64,000 nt of DNA, from the NCBI GenBank assembly GCA_015654925.1, contig JAATFX010000120.1:1-64000 (forward strand). Reading direction: 5' to 3'. Below the pieces are notes generated by a model. The model was not told where the DNA came from. It made no database searches and was given only the letters and a program-made list of their open reading frames with translations. The position numbers were made by a program, and so were the translations under genes. Every line of letters begins with the position of its first letter. Positions within the stretch are counted from its first letter, which is position 1. The stretch comes from Enterobacterales bacterium. GTDB taxonomy: Bacteria; Pseudomonadota; Gammaproteobacteria; Enterobacterales; Enterobacteriaceae. Shown in pieces: positions 35,420-44,448 of the stretch.

Positions 35420-38044
35420 ATGTCCGCTAAAGAGCAACTGTTCGAAAAAGTCATCGCGTTGTATGGCGATACGCCGCGAGGTTTTACCGCGCACGATTGC
35501 GAAGCATTTCTCTCCTTGAACCGCAGCGTGATCAGCCATTACCTGAACCGCCTGTGCGACGACGGTAAGCTCACCAAGGAAATCACCCGGCCGGTGCGTT
35601 TTCATGTGGTGGCCGCCACCGGCGCGGATGCGCCGCCGGGGCAGGGACCCAGGACGTCGGATGCTTTCGATGATTTCATCGGCGCCGGGGGAAGCCTGCG
35701 ACAGCCGGTCGATCTGTGCCGCGCGGCGGTGAATTACCCTACGGGCGGACTGCCGATGCTATTGGTGGGCGAGAGCGGAGTGGGCAAAAGTTTCCTGGCG
35801 ACGCTGATTCACCGCTATGCGGTGGAAACCGGCGTCATTGCCGCGGATAAGCCGTTGATCGAGCTCAATTGCGCTGACTACGCCAATAATCCCGAATTGC
35901 TGTCGGGCACCTTGTTCGGTTATGTCAAAGGCGCATTTACCGGCGCCGAGCGCGACAAGGCGGGTTTGTTGGACGATGCCGACGGCAGCTTCCTGTTCCT
36001 GGATGAAGTACATCGCCTGTCGGCGGAAAATCAGGAAAAGCTATTTTTGTTCATGGACAAAGGCTACAGCTACCGGTTGGGCGACAGCCGCACGCCGCGC
36101 AAGGCCGAGGTGCGTTTTCTTTTCGCCACTACCGAAAATGCCGATCACGTCCTGCTCACCACCTTTCAGCGGCGTATTCCCATCACGGTGAAATTACCCA
36201 GTTTTGCCTCGCGCCCGATCGCCGAGCGCATATCGCTGATCGAAACCTTCCTACATCAGGAAGCCCGCCGCATGGGACAGGATATCATCGTCGACCACGC
36301 GTTAATCAATCAGCTGGTGGACACCCACGCGCGGGGTAATATCGGCGCGCTTAAAAATCAGATTAAAGTGCTGTGCGCCGAAGCGTACAGCCGGCGGCAT
36401 GACGCGGGCGGGTTGGTGTTATCCCCCACGGCGCTCCCGTTGGGCGGGCCGCGCCACAGCATGACGATTAGCCACCGCCATCAGCGCGATCGCCATACAC
36501 TGCTGGCGGGGCTACTGTCGCAGATATTGGACGACGACACGCTGCTGCTGGAATTCTGCCATAGCGCCAATGTGCCGGTATTTTCCCGCCGGCTTGAACA
36601 GCGCCTGGCCGGTATCAGCGGCCTGTTGCCGTCGGGAGACGTATTTGAAGGGGTGATTTGGCAGCACAATGTGCAGGTATTGCACGATCTGGAAGAGATG
36701 ACCGGTATCGCCATCGGCCCGGCGCTGCACAAACTGATCTATTTTTGCCTGTTGTACAGTTTGAACCAAGACTGCTCCGGACAACGTCTCGACACGTTAC
36801 TCAAAGCCACCGAATATACGGCGCAGAAAGCGAAAATGCTGACGGAAGAGTGCCTGACCCTATTTACCCGGCATTTCGCCGCCGAGCGGCTGGGGCTGAT
36901 GAAACCCTTGCTTAACGCGGCCTTTCACAACTCGGTGGAAAAAGAAGAACTGATGCAGGGGGTTATCGTTTCCCACGGCAAGGCGACGGCCTCAAGTATC
37001 GCCGGCACCGCGAATAAGCTGATTGGCGGTTATTATCTGAAAGCGTTCGACATGCCTTTTTCGGTCAATACCCGCGGTATTATCGACATGCTGATCCAAC
37101 ATCTCGACAGTATCAAAAGTGGCAACGGGATGATTATCCTGGTGGATATGGGGTCGCTTAAAGAGATCTATGAAGAAATAAAACTTCACCTGCAAGGGGA
37201 TTTGCTGGTGATGAATAATGTCACTACCGCCATGGCGCTGGATATCGCCGACAAAATTCATCACCGGCTGACCATGAAGGAGATCGTCGACAGTATTAAA
37301 GGCGCTTATGAAGTAGAGGCGCGTTATTACGCCGGCATCGTGCAGGGCAATAAAATTATTATCTCTTGTATTTCCGGCGCGGGAATCTCGCGCAAGCTCA
37401 AGGATATCGTCGGGCGCTACCTGCTTAACGATCGCATCGATATCGTCACGATGGAATATGACGATCTTAAATGGAAATTAAGTAAGGCGGATTCCGCGCT
37501 GCATGGCACCAAATTGATCATTACCACTACCGATCTGGATGCGGGTTATATTCCGCTGATTAACGTACGGCAATTGCTGAAAGAAAAATCAGCCCAGCTT
37601 TGGCACAACTATTTTTTCGGGTTGGCGGCTCAGGAAAGCCTGGATGGCATGATCGATGAGGTCGTTAAGCTATTTACCGTGGAAGGGGTGGCCAGCCATC
37701 TGAGTTTTCTTAATCCCAGCGTCATTATTGAGGAGGTGGAGAGCGTAATCAAACAGTATGAAGTCAGCTACAAAGTCCATTTTGAAAGTTATCTGCGTAT
37801 CAATCTGTTTATGCATATCGCCGCGATGATTGAGAGATTAATGGTTAATGACGGATTACGCCACCGCGACGATACCTCCCTCTCGGCTCAGCAACGCGCT
37901 TTTATCGACCAGCAGCCGGAAATATTCCAGCAGCTTATCCGCAAGTATCGTATTACCCTGCCGCTGACCGAATCGCTGATGGTATATGAACTGATGGAAC
38001 CCTGGATTACTGCCGGCACCCTGGCCGAGGATCTGTCGAAATAG
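35420..38044 (+). CDS. LevR-type sigma-54 activator with PTS-regulatory domains
   Basis: This 874-residue regulator belongs to the LevR/DgaR/GfrR group. In order: N-terminal helix-turn-helix (about 20-60), AAA+ domain with Walker A G117ESGVGKS124, the sigma-54 loop GAFTGA (171-176) and FLFLDEVHRL, then a PRD, a mannose-type EIIA-like domain with a candidate phospho-histidine (His519, VIVSHGKA), a GatB-like EIIB segment (ISCISGAGISRKL, Cys) and a second PRD (about 760-874). Such proteins activate neighbouring PTS operons and are tuned by PTS phosphorylation. The perfect -24/-12 promoter lies 90 bp after its stop. Start ATG 35420 is preceded by AAGGG. Confidence 0.93.
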   Translation: MSAKEQLFEKVIALYGDTPRGFTAHDCEAFLSLNRSVISHYLNRLCDDGKLTKEITRPVRFHVVAATGADAPPGQGPRTSDAFDDFIGAGGSLRQPVDLCRAAVNYPTGGLPMLLVGESGVGKSFLATLIHRYAVETGVIAADKPLIELNCADYANNPELLSGTLFGYVKGAFTGAERDKAGLLDDADGSFLFLDEVHRLSAENQEKLFLFMDKGYSYRLGDSRTPRKAEVRFLFATTENADHVLLTTFQRRIPITVKLPSFASRPIAERISLIETFLHQEARRMGQDIIVDHALINQLVDTHARGNIGALKNQIKVLCAEAYSRRHDAGGLVLSPTALPLGGPRHSMTISHRHQRDRHTLLAGLLSQILDDDTLLLEFCHSANVPVFSRRLEQRLAGISGLLPSGDVFEGVIWQHNVQVLHDLEEMTGIAIGPALHKLIYFCLLYSLNQDCSGQRLDTLLKATEYTAQKAKMLTEECLTLFTRHFAAERLGLMKPLLNAAFHNSVEKEELMQGVIVSHGKATASSIAGTANKLIGGYYLKAFDMPFSVNTRGIIDMLIQHLDSIKSGNGMIILVDMGSLKEIYEEIKLHLQGDLLVMNNVTTAMALDIADKIHHRLTMKEIVDSIKGAYEVEARYYAGIVQGNKIIISCISGAGISRKLKDIVGRYLLNDRIDIVTMEYDDLKWKLSKADSALHGTKLIITTTDLDAGYIPLINVRQLLKEKSAQLWHNYFFGLAAQESLDGMIDEVVKLFTVEGVASHLSFLNPSVIIEEVESVIKQYEVSYKVHFESYLRINLFMHIAAMIERLMVNDGLRHRDDTSLSAQQRAFIDQQPEIFQQLIRKYRITLPLTESLMVYELMEPWITAGTLAEDLSK

Positions 38045-38053
38045 CCAGCCGGG

Positions 38054-38086
38054 TTAGTATCTAAATAGGCATTATTGTGTCTAAAT
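38054..38086. promoter_or_regulatory. Direct repeats upstream of the PTS operon promoter (enhancer)
   Basis: TTAGTATCTAAAT (38054-38066) and ATTGTGTCTAAAT (38074-38086) share the core GTRTCTAAAT with 20-bp spacing, 50-80 bp upstream of the -24 element. A weaker third copy (ACTGTCTGA) is near 38106. Best reading: enhancer sites for the LevR-type activator. Confidence 0.65.
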
Positions 38087-38135
38087 TTTGTTAAATAATG
38101 ATGTAACTGTCTGATTATATAAATATTAAAAAACC

Positions 38136-38151
38136 TGGCACGCCCCTTGCT
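38136..38151 (+). promoter_or_regulatory. Sigma-54 promoter of the PTS/HPS-PHI operon
   Basis: TGGCACGCCCCTTGCT has GG (38137-38138) and GC (38149-38150) 10 bases apart and matches the consensus at 15 of 16 positions. Predicted start is about 38162, 39 bp before the first gene. Confidence 0.9.
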
Positions 38152-38200
38152 CTTATTCTCCCAGCGTTGATAAGCCAAACCAAAACCGGGAGAAAGATAG

Positions 38201-39007
38201 ATGCAGAATAACCAATGGCTTGATTTGCAAGGCAAGGTGGTGATTGTTACCGGCGGCAACTCCGGTATCGGCAAAAAAATCGTCGAGAATCTGCGCGATA
38301 ACCGGGCGCAGGTGGTGGTGGCCGATATTAATCAAATCAACGCGGCGGAACGCGACGCACAGGTGGTTTATTTCACCTGCGATATTGCCTCCCGGCAGGA
38401 TGTTGAGGCCATGGTTAATTCGGTGTGGGAAAAATTCGGCCGCATTGACGGTATTATTAATAATGCCGGGGTGAATCGCGCGCGGCTGCTGGTGGATTAT
38501 TATCAAAAAGAGCCGGGCCACGAACTGACGGATGATGATTTCGACTTTATGGTGAAAGTGAATCAGAAAGGCGTATTTGTTTGTGCGCAAACAGCGGCGC
38601 GCAAAATGATCGAGCAAAAAAACGGCGTTATCGTAAATATTCTTTCCGAAGCAGGCATTGAAGGTTCCAGGGGGCAAAGCTGCTATGCCGCCACCAAGGC
38701 CGCCGTACAGGGTTTCACCCTGTCCTGGGCCAAAGAACTGGGACAATTCGGCATTCGGGTGGTAGGGGTCGCGCCCGGAATTAATGAACCTACGCCGATG
38801 GGCAATGCCCAGCACCGTAAAGAGCTGGCTTACACCCGCGGCATTGATTCATCCGATATTGACGGCGACTACAGCGGCAAGCTGCCCTTGGGACGTTGCG
38901 GCAGGCTGGAAGAGATCGCTGATTTGGTTTCTTATCTGGTTTCTGACCATTCCAGTTATATCACCGGAACAACCATTAATATCACCGGCGGCAAATCGAA
39001 AGGCTGA
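38201..39007 (+). CDS. SDR dehydrogenase, SorD-like (sugar/polyol-phosphate)
   Basis: The 268-residue protein is a classical SDR with TGGNSGIGKKIVE, NNAGVNRARLLVD, YAATKAAVQGF and a C-terminus YITGTTINITGGKSKG. Its overall pattern, including an insertion around YYQKEPGHELTDDDF, recalls the sorbitol-6-phosphate dehydrogenase SorD of L-sorbose operons. It is the first gene after the sigma-54 promoter, so oxidation or reduction of the PTS-delivered phosphorylated substrate is likely. Exact substrate unknown. Confidence 0.8.
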   Translation: MQNNQWLDLQGKVVIVTGGNSGIGKKIVENLRDNRAQVVVADINQINAAERDAQVVYFTCDIASRQDVEAMVNSVWEKFGRIDGIINNAGVNRARLLVDYYQKEPGHELTDDDFDFMVKVNQKGVFVCAQTAARKMIEQKNGVIVNILSEAGIEGSRGQSCYAATKAAVQGFTLSWAKELGQFGIRVVGVAPGINEPTPMGNAQHRKELAYTRGIDSSDIDGDYSGKLPLGRCGRLEEIADLVSYLVSDHSSYITGTTINITGGKSKG

Positions 39008-39061
39008 AAGGCAGCTGGATATGCATGCTGATAATAATATTGCTAGCGACAGGTGTAATAG

Positions 39062-39475
39062 ATGAATAGTGCAGAAACGCGACCTTGGATTTTAATCATT
39101 ACCCATGGGCTATTTGGCGAGGAGTTGGTTAAGAGCTGTGAAATGGTCTTGGGAAAAATGGAGCAGGTTTATTGTTTTTCGTTGTTGGTGGGGATGCCGC
39201 CGGAACAGCTGATCGAAGACGTCAATAAAGTATTGGAGCAGGCGCCGGTAAATAGCATTATTTTTACCGATATCTATGCGGGAACGCCATCAAATGTGGG
39301 AGCGGTGTTTTCTAAAAAAATAAAATGCCCGGTGATTTGCGGCGTTAACTTACCGATGTTAATCGAAGCGGAAATGTCCCGTTCCGATGTAGAGGGGGAA
39401 GCATTAGCGGAGAAAATTTTAGAAGCGGGCAACCAAAGCATAAAAAACATTACCAAAATAGCAAATAAAAGGTAA
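39062..39475 (+). CDS. PTS EIIA, mannose family
   Basis: The 137-residue cytoplasmic protein carries the mannose-family EIIA fold: candidate phospho-histidine His15 in IITHGLFGEEL, FTDIYAGTPSN and GVNLPMLIEA. It is a stand-alone EIIA, unlike the EIIAB fusion ManX of E. coli, and accepts phosphate from HPr. Because the operon also encodes DhaK and DhaL but no DhaM, and DhaM begins with an EIIA of this fold, it could also phosphorylate DhaL-bound ADP; this is speculative. The base composition is lower in GC than flanking islands. Confidence 0.9.
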   Translation: MNSAETRPWILIITHGLFGEELVKSCEMVLGKMEQVYCFSLLVGMPPEQLIEDVNKVLEQAPVNSIIFTDIYAGTPSNVGAVFSKKIKCPVICGVNLPMLIEAEMSRSDVEGEALAEKILEAGNQSIKNITKIANKR

Positions 39476-39479
39476 CGCT

Positions 39480-39977
39480 ATGCAAAACATTAAACTCGTA
39501 CGTGTTGATTTCCGATTAATTCACGGCCAAGTCATTACTAAGTGGCGCAATATTATTTCCGCTACCGAAATCATCATCGTTGACGATAAATTGTCGAAAG
39601 ACCATTTTTTATCTGACATTTACGTTATGGCCGCGCCCCCGGGCATCAAGGTGCATGTCCTGTCCGAAGATGATTTTTTTAATAAAGCAAATCAGGACGT
39701 GTATGCGGACGGCAAAGAAAATGCCTTGATATTGTTTAAATCCATTGCCAACGTTCGCAACACGATAGAGCGCGGAATTCATTTCCCCGAGATCCAGATT
39801 GGCGGGTTGGGCGGCGGCGTAAACCGGCGCAGCGTGGTCAATGGCATCTCTATCGATAACCAGGATTTGGATGATCTTAAATATATCCAAAGCAAAGATG
39901 TCAGTATTTATTTCCAGGTCACGCCTGAAGAAGTCAAGCTGACGTTGGAAAAAGCTATCGCTAAATTAGGAGGATAA
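39480..39977 (+). CDS. PTS EIIB, mannose/sorbose family
   Basis: The 165-residue cytoplasmic protein is a mannose-class EIIB. The phospho-histidine is His15 in VDFRLIHGQVITKW, followed by IIIVDDKLSKD and GGLGGGVNRRSVVNG. It passes phosphate from EIIA to the incoming sugar. It starts four bases after the eIIA stop and is two bases from eIIC. Confidence 0.93.
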   Translation: MQNIKLVRVDFRLIHGQVITKWRNIISATEIIIVDDKLSKDHFLSDIYVMAAPPGIKVHVLSEDDFFNKANQDVYADGKENALILFKSIANVRNTIERGIHFPEIQIGGLGGGVNRRSVVNGISIDNQDLDDLKYIQSKDVSIYFQVTPEEVKLTLEKAIAKLGG

Positions 39978-39979
39978 TC

Positions 39980-40717
39980 ATGTTTGAAGTGGCGATATTC
40001 ACTGGTCTCTGGTATTGGATATGTAAAACGGATATTGGCTATGCGATCACCCATGCCATTCGCCAGCCTCTTTTTTCGGCGTTAATCATCGGTATCCTGA
40101 TGAACGACGTCACCAATGCCATCATTATCGGCGCGGCTATCCAGATCTTGTATATCGGCCTGGTGGCGGCGGGTTCCAATCTGCCCGCGGATGATTGCCT
40201 GGCCGGACTGATAGCCATTCCTCTGGCGCTTAATACCGGGTTAAGCCCCCAGTTGGCCATTGCCATCGCGGTGCCGGTAGGGGTCATGGGCGTATTTATC
40301 GATCAGTTTCGCAAAACCATCAACGCGGTATTTGTGCATATGGCGGATAAATACGCCGAGGAAGGCAATACGCGGCAAATTACCTTTTGCGCGATAGTTT
40401 ACCCAACCATTCTGGGATTTTTCCTGCGCTTCCCTATACCGTTTCTGGCCAATATGTACGGCAAGGATAGCGTCAATGTGTTCCTTAACAGAGTACCGCA
40501 ATGGCTGATCCACGGATTCAGCGTGGCGGGCGGGCTATTGCCGGCGCTGGGGTTTGCCCTGACGATTTTCGTCATCGGCAAAAAACAACTGCTGCCGTGG
40601 TTCTTCATTGGGTACTTTCTGGTGCAATTCAGCGGCATTCCGGTATTTGGCGCCGCGATCTTCGGCCTCAGCGCGGTACTGCTGATTTCTTACTACCAGA
40701 ATAAAAAAGAAGCGTGA
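39980..40717 (+). CDS. PTS EIIC, mannose/sorbose family
   Basis: The 245-residue membrane protein shows multiple hydrophobic helices and the EIIC-Man signatures RQPLFSALIIGILMNDVTNAI, GLVAAGSNLPADDCLAG and IALNTGLSPQLAIAIAVPVG. With EIID it forms the transport channel. AGGAGG precedes the ATG. Confidence 0.92.
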   Translation: MFEVAIFTGLWYWICKTDIGYAITHAIRQPLFSALIIGILMNDVTNAIIIGAAIQILYIGLVAAGSNLPADDCLAGLIAIPLALNTGLSPQLAIAIAVPVGVMGVFIDQFRKTINAVFVHMADKYAEEGNTRQITFCAIVYPTILGFFLRFPIPFLANMYGKDSVNVFLNRVPQWLIHGFSVAGGLLPALGFALTIFVIGKKQLLPWFFIGYFLVQFSGIPVFGAAIFGLSAVLLISYYQNKKEA

Positions 40718-40727
40718 GGGGAAATTC

Positions 40728-41543
40728 ATGGAAAAGAAATTAATTAGCGAAAAAGACGTCAAAAATAGCTGGCTCTATTACTATCTGGTCGCGGAGATGG
40801 GGATTTCTTACGAACGCCTCCAGGCCTTGGGCTTTACGGCCGGCATGATCCCGATCCTGAAAAAACTCTACCCCGATCGGGAAGATCTCAAGCAGGCGCT
40901 TAAACGCCATCTGGTGTTCTATAACACCGAAGCGGTTTACGGCGCGCCGATTAATGGCATCGTGATCGCCATGGAAGAACAGAAAGCCAATGGCGCCGAC
41001 ATTGAAGACGATACCATCACCGGCATTAAAACCGGGCTGATGGGACCGATGGCCGGGATCGGCGATTCCATCGACTGGGCGACCCTGAAACCGATTATTT
41101 TCGGCCTGGCGGTGACGCTGTCCGCCAACGGCAGCATTTTAGGGGCGTTTTTCCTGCTATTGCTGCCGATTATCCAAATCGTGGTGGGGCGCAAACTGGC
41201 GGCTTACGGTTACCGCGCCGGGCAAGCGTCCATCCGGGAAATCCTGCAATCCGGACATATTAAAAACCTGATCATAGGCGCCAGTACGCTTGGGCTGTTC
41301 ATGATGGGCGCGCTCTCTTCGACTTACGTTAAATTAAGCACGCCAATTGAATTCAGCTTTGGCAGCCAGAATAAGCCGTTTGTCCTGCAAAGCGTCATCG
41401 ATAATATTGTGCCCGGCATATTACCTTTGCTGGCCGTATTTGGCATTTATTGGTGGCTGCTGAAAAAGAATCAGAACTTCACCATTATCATGATACTGAT
41501 TGTATTTATTTCCATCGGCGGGGCATTTTTGGGCCTGTTTTAA
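40728..41543 (+). CDS. PTS EIID, mannose/sorbose family
   Basis: The 271-residue protein has the EIID hallmarks WLYYYLVAEMGISYERLQALGF, KRHLVFYNTEAVYGAPI, GIKTGLMGPMAGIGDSIDWATLKPI and a hydrophobic C-terminus. EIID is unique to the mannose PTS family, so it fixes the transporter class; mannose, sorbose, fructose, glucosaminate, fructosyl-amino acids and others are all family substrates. Confidence 0.94.
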   Translation: MEKKLISEKDVKNSWLYYYLVAEMGISYERLQALGFTAGMIPILKKLYPDREDLKQALKRHLVFYNTEAVYGAPINGIVIAMEEQKANGADIEDDTITGIKTGLMGPMAGIGDSIDWATLKPIIFGLAVTLSANGSILGAFFLLLLPIIQIVVGRKLAAYGYRAGQASIREILQSGHIKNLIIGASTLGLFMMGALSSTYVKLSTPIEFSFGSQNKPFVLQSVIDNIVPGILPLLAVFGIYWWLLKKNQNFTIIMILIVFISIGGAFLGLF

Positions 41544-41573
41544 TTTGCGCTCCAACCTGACACAGGAGGCAAC

Positions 41574-42746
41574 ATGAAAGCCATTCACTTTGGCGCGGGG
41601 AGCATCGGCCGGGGATTTATCGGCGACTTGCTCAATGAGGCGGGTTACGCCATTACGTTTGTGGACGTCAACGAACAACTGAACGCCCAGATTAATCAAG
41701 ACCGTGGTTATGATTTATATATCATCGAAGAAAATTTCAGCCAGAAATTTATTGGAAACGTCTCCGCCCGATCGCCAGTGACCGATAAAGACGAAATTAT
41801 CGCGCTTTTTCCGTCGGCCGACGTGATTACCACTTCGGTATGGGCGGATAATTTACCTAAGATTGCGCCATTGATCTTGGCCGGGTTAAAAGAGCGGCGG
41901 CGCCGGTCCCAGGATCTCATCAACGTGATTGTGTGCGAAAATGCCTGGTTTAACGGCGCTATTCTGCGCCGTGAAATACTGAAGCTCGATCCGCAACTGG
42001 CTGCGGACGAACTGGATGCGATGGCCCGCTTTCCCAATACCGCCGTGGATCGTCTGGTGCTCAACTCCCGGCATGCCGGTAAAGATACCGTGGATATCGG
42101 CATCGAGCATGAGCTGGTCATCGACCGCACCGGCCTGGCGGACCCCGCCGGCAGACCCATCAGCGGCGCAATTTATACGGATAATTTGCAAAAGTACCTG
42201 GAGCGTAAACTCTATATTATCAACGGCGGCCACGCCTGGGCGGGTTATATCGGCTACGTGCGCGGCTACGATATCATCCAAGATGTGTTCAATAATGACG
42301 AACTGGTTGCTGAAGTGAAAGGCGCCATGCTGGAAACCGCGAATTTGCTGCATGAAAAATATGATTTCCCCCTGGATGAGTTGACGGATTATATCGATTT
42401 CGCCATCGGGCGTTTTAAAACCCCTGGGATAAAAGATACCATCGCCAGGGTTTGCCGTTCGCCGATCCGCAAACTGGCGCCGGACGATCGTTTGACGGCG
42501 CCCTGCGTGCAATGTGAAAACGCCGGCTTGAATAATGAAAAATTATTAACCGGTATCGCCGCGGCTTTATTATTTGACAACCCGGACGATGGGCAGTGCC
42601 GGGAATTACAGCAAGCAATTAAAGATCAGGGTATTGGCGCGGCCCTTACCCGCTATACCGGCATCACCGCTGACTCACGAATGCACAATATTATCATGGG
42701 AAAATATTCAGAATTGAAAAAAATAAAAGCAACGCTACGCAACTAA
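41574..42746 (+). CDS. Mannitol-1-phosphate 5-dehydrogenase (MtlD)-like
   Basis: The 390-residue protein is an MtlD-family polyol-phosphate dehydrogenase: AIHFGAGSIGRGFIGDLL, DVITTSVWADNL, NVIVCENAWF, and the catalytic region ERKLYIINGGHAWAGYIGY with its Lys-Asn-His residues. MtlD oxidises mannitol-1-phosphate to fructose-6-phosphate. It is clearly diverged from enterobacterial MtlD, and no mannitol-type EII (MtlA) is nearby, so another hexitol or pentitol phosphate is likely. Two dehydrogenases in one operon suggest sequential or epimerising redox steps. Confidence 0.87.
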   Translation: MKAIHFGAGSIGRGFIGDLLNEAGYAITFVDVNEQLNAQINQDRGYDLYIIEENFSQKFIGNVSARSPVTDKDEIIALFPSADVITTSVWADNLPKIAPLILAGLKERRRRSQDLINVIVCENAWFNGAILRREILKLDPQLAADELDAMARFPNTAVDRLVLNSRHAGKDTVDIGIEHELVIDRTGLADPAGRPISGAIYTDNLQKYLERKLYIINGGHAWAGYIGYVRGYDIIQDVFNNDELVAEVKGAMLETANLLHEKYDFPLDELTDYIDFAIGRFKTPGIKDTIARVCRSPIRKLAPDDRLTAPCVQCENAGLNNEKLLTGIAAALLFDNPDDGQCRELQQAIKDQGIGAALTRYTGITADSRMHNIIMGKYSELKKIKATLRN

Positions 42747-42775
42747 ATTTATATATCCGGATTAACGGGAGTGAT

Positions 42776-43426
42776 ATGTCTTTTTCAAATAAAGAAGGGT
42801 TTGCTATTGCCGTAAATCTGGTGGCCGCCATCCAAACCCATAAAGACGATTTTAGCCGATTAGACGGCGCGGTCGGCGATGGCGACCATGGGATTAATAT
42901 GAGCAAGGGGTTTACCCTGGCGTCAGCCGAATTTAATCCGCAAACCATGACCATGAGCGATGCGCTGCTAATTATCGGCCAAACGTTGATGAATAAAATC
43001 GGCGGATCGATGGGGCCATTATACGGCGGATTTTTTAGCGGGCTGGGCAGCGCGTCGCAGCGGGCGGACACCATTGATAAACGGGTCATGGGCGCCATGC
43101 TGCAACAGGCGCAGGAAAACGTGCGGCGGCTGACCACGGCGGCGGTGGGCGACAAAACGCTGATTGACGTCCTGGAACCGGCGGTCGCCGCGTACCGCCA
43201 CGCCGCCGATAGCGGCGAGGATTTTGCCGCCTGCTTGCTGGCCATGACCCAAGCCGGCGCCGCGGGGCTGGATTCCACCAGGAACCTGGTCGCGAAAGTA
43301 GGACGGGCCAGCCGGCTGGGCGAACGCACGTTAGGCCACCTGGACGCCGGCGCGGCGTCCTGTCATTTGATTCTCACCACGCTGGCCGATGGAGCGATAC
43401 GGCTGGCCGACGCTCAGGAGCAATGA
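42776..43426 (+). CDS. dhaL: Dihydroxyacetone kinase subunit DhaL-like
   Basis: The 216-residue protein is the ADP/ATP-binding subunit of dihydroxyacetone-type kinases. It has the magnesium-binding aspartate motif GDGDHGINMSKGF, GGSMGPLYGGFF and the helical barrel characteristic of DhaL (KTLIDVLEPAV). DhaK follows immediately. In PTS-dependent enzymes DhaL-ADP is rephosphorylated by DhaM, which is absent here. Substrates of relatives include dihydroxyacetone and erythrulose. Confidence 0.9.
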   Translation: MSFSNKEGFAIAVNLVAAIQTHKDDFSRLDGAVGDGDHGINMSKGFTLASAEFNPQTMTMSDALLIIGQTLMNKIGGSMGPLYGGFFSGLGSASQRADTIDKRVMGAMLQQAQENVRRLTTAAVGDKTLIDVLEPAVAAYRHAADSGEDFAACLLAMTQAGAAGLDSTRNLVAKVGRASRLGERTLGHLDAGAASCHLILTTLADGAIRLADAQEQ

Positions 43427-43428
43427 TA

Positions 43429-44430
43429 ATGCAACGATTTATCAATGATGCGGATTGCGTAGTCGAGGACATGCTGCGCGGTTATGTCAAGGCCCATGGC
43501 GATGCGGTGGCGCTGTCCGACGCCAATCCGCGGGTGCTGAAACTGCGGGAGGCGCCGCTGTCCGGCAAAGTCGGGCTGGTCTCGGGCGGGGGCAGCGGCC
43601 ATGAACCCGCCTTCCTGGGCTACGTCGGGCACAACCTGCTCGATGCCGCGGCCGTGGGCGAAGTTTTTTCCTCGCCCACGGCGCAGTCCTTCGCCGACGC
43701 CTTCCGCGCCGCGGACGGCGGCGCCGGTATCGCCTGCCTGTTCGGCAATTATGCCGGCGACACCATGAACGTCACGCTGGCGATGCAAATGGCGGAACAA
43801 GACGGACTGGTGGTGAAAACCGTCAAGGCCAAGGATGACATTGCGTCCGCGCCCAAGGCGCTCAGCCATCAGCGCCACGGCATAGCCGGCGGGGTGCTGA
43901 TCTGGAAGACCGCCGGGGCGGTGGCGGCCGGCGGCGGCTCGCTGGATGAGGTTATCGCCATGGCGCAAAAAACGGCGGATGACACGCGCAGCCTGTGCGT
44001 CGGCCTATCGGCCTGCACTATCCCGGCCGTCGGCCAGCCTAATTTCTCCATCGCGCCGGATACGCTGGAGTTTGGCATCGGCCATCACGGCGAGGCCGGC
44101 ATCCGGGTCGAACCCATCAAATCCGCCGCCGAAATCGCCCGGGAGATGACCGCCGCGCTGCTGGCCGATTTCGATGACCTGGCTCCCGATGCCGAGTTCG
44201 CCGTGCTGTTGTCCGGACTGGGCTGCACGCCGCTGATGGAGCTTTACATCCTGTTTGACCAGGTGAGCGACAGCCTGGCGGCGCGGGGCCATCGCATCGC
44301 GCGCTCGCTGGTTGGCGATTATGTTACGTCGCTGGATATGAACGGCGTGTGCCTGACGCTGCTGCGTCTTGACCGCGACATCTTACAAGCCCTCGATTTC
44401 CCGGCGCGGAGCGCGGGGATCGCCATCTAA
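43429..44430 (+). CDS. dhaK: Dihydroxyacetone kinase subunit DhaK-like
   Basis: The 333-residue protein is the substrate-binding kinase subunit. It has SGGGSGHEPAFLGYVG, GEVFSSPTA, NYAGDTMN and the catalytic-histidine region FGIGHHGEAGIRV, where the family histidine forms a hemiaminal with the ketone. ATG 43429 has GGAG eight bases upstream; ATG 43423 overlaps dhaL and has poorer spacing. Gene order dhaL-dhaK is the reverse of the common dhaKLM order. Confidence 0.92.
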   Translation: MQRFINDADCVVEDMLRGYVKAHGDAVALSDANPRVLKLREAPLSGKVGLVSGGGSGHEPAFLGYVGHNLLDAAAVGEVFSSPTAQSFADAFRAADGGAGIACLFGNYAGDTMNVTLAMQMAEQDGLVVKTVKAKDDIASAPKALSHQRHGIAGGVLIWKTAGAVAAGGGSLDEVIAMAQKTADDTRSLCVGLSACTIPAVGQPNFSIAPDTLEFGIGHHGEAGIRVEPIKSAAEIAREMTAALLADFDDLAPDAEFAVLLSGLGCTPLMELYILFDQVSDSLAARGHRIARSLVGDYVTSLDMNGVCLTLLRLDRDILQALDFPARSAGIAI

Positions 44431-44448
44431 ATAATGAGGATAAGCACT

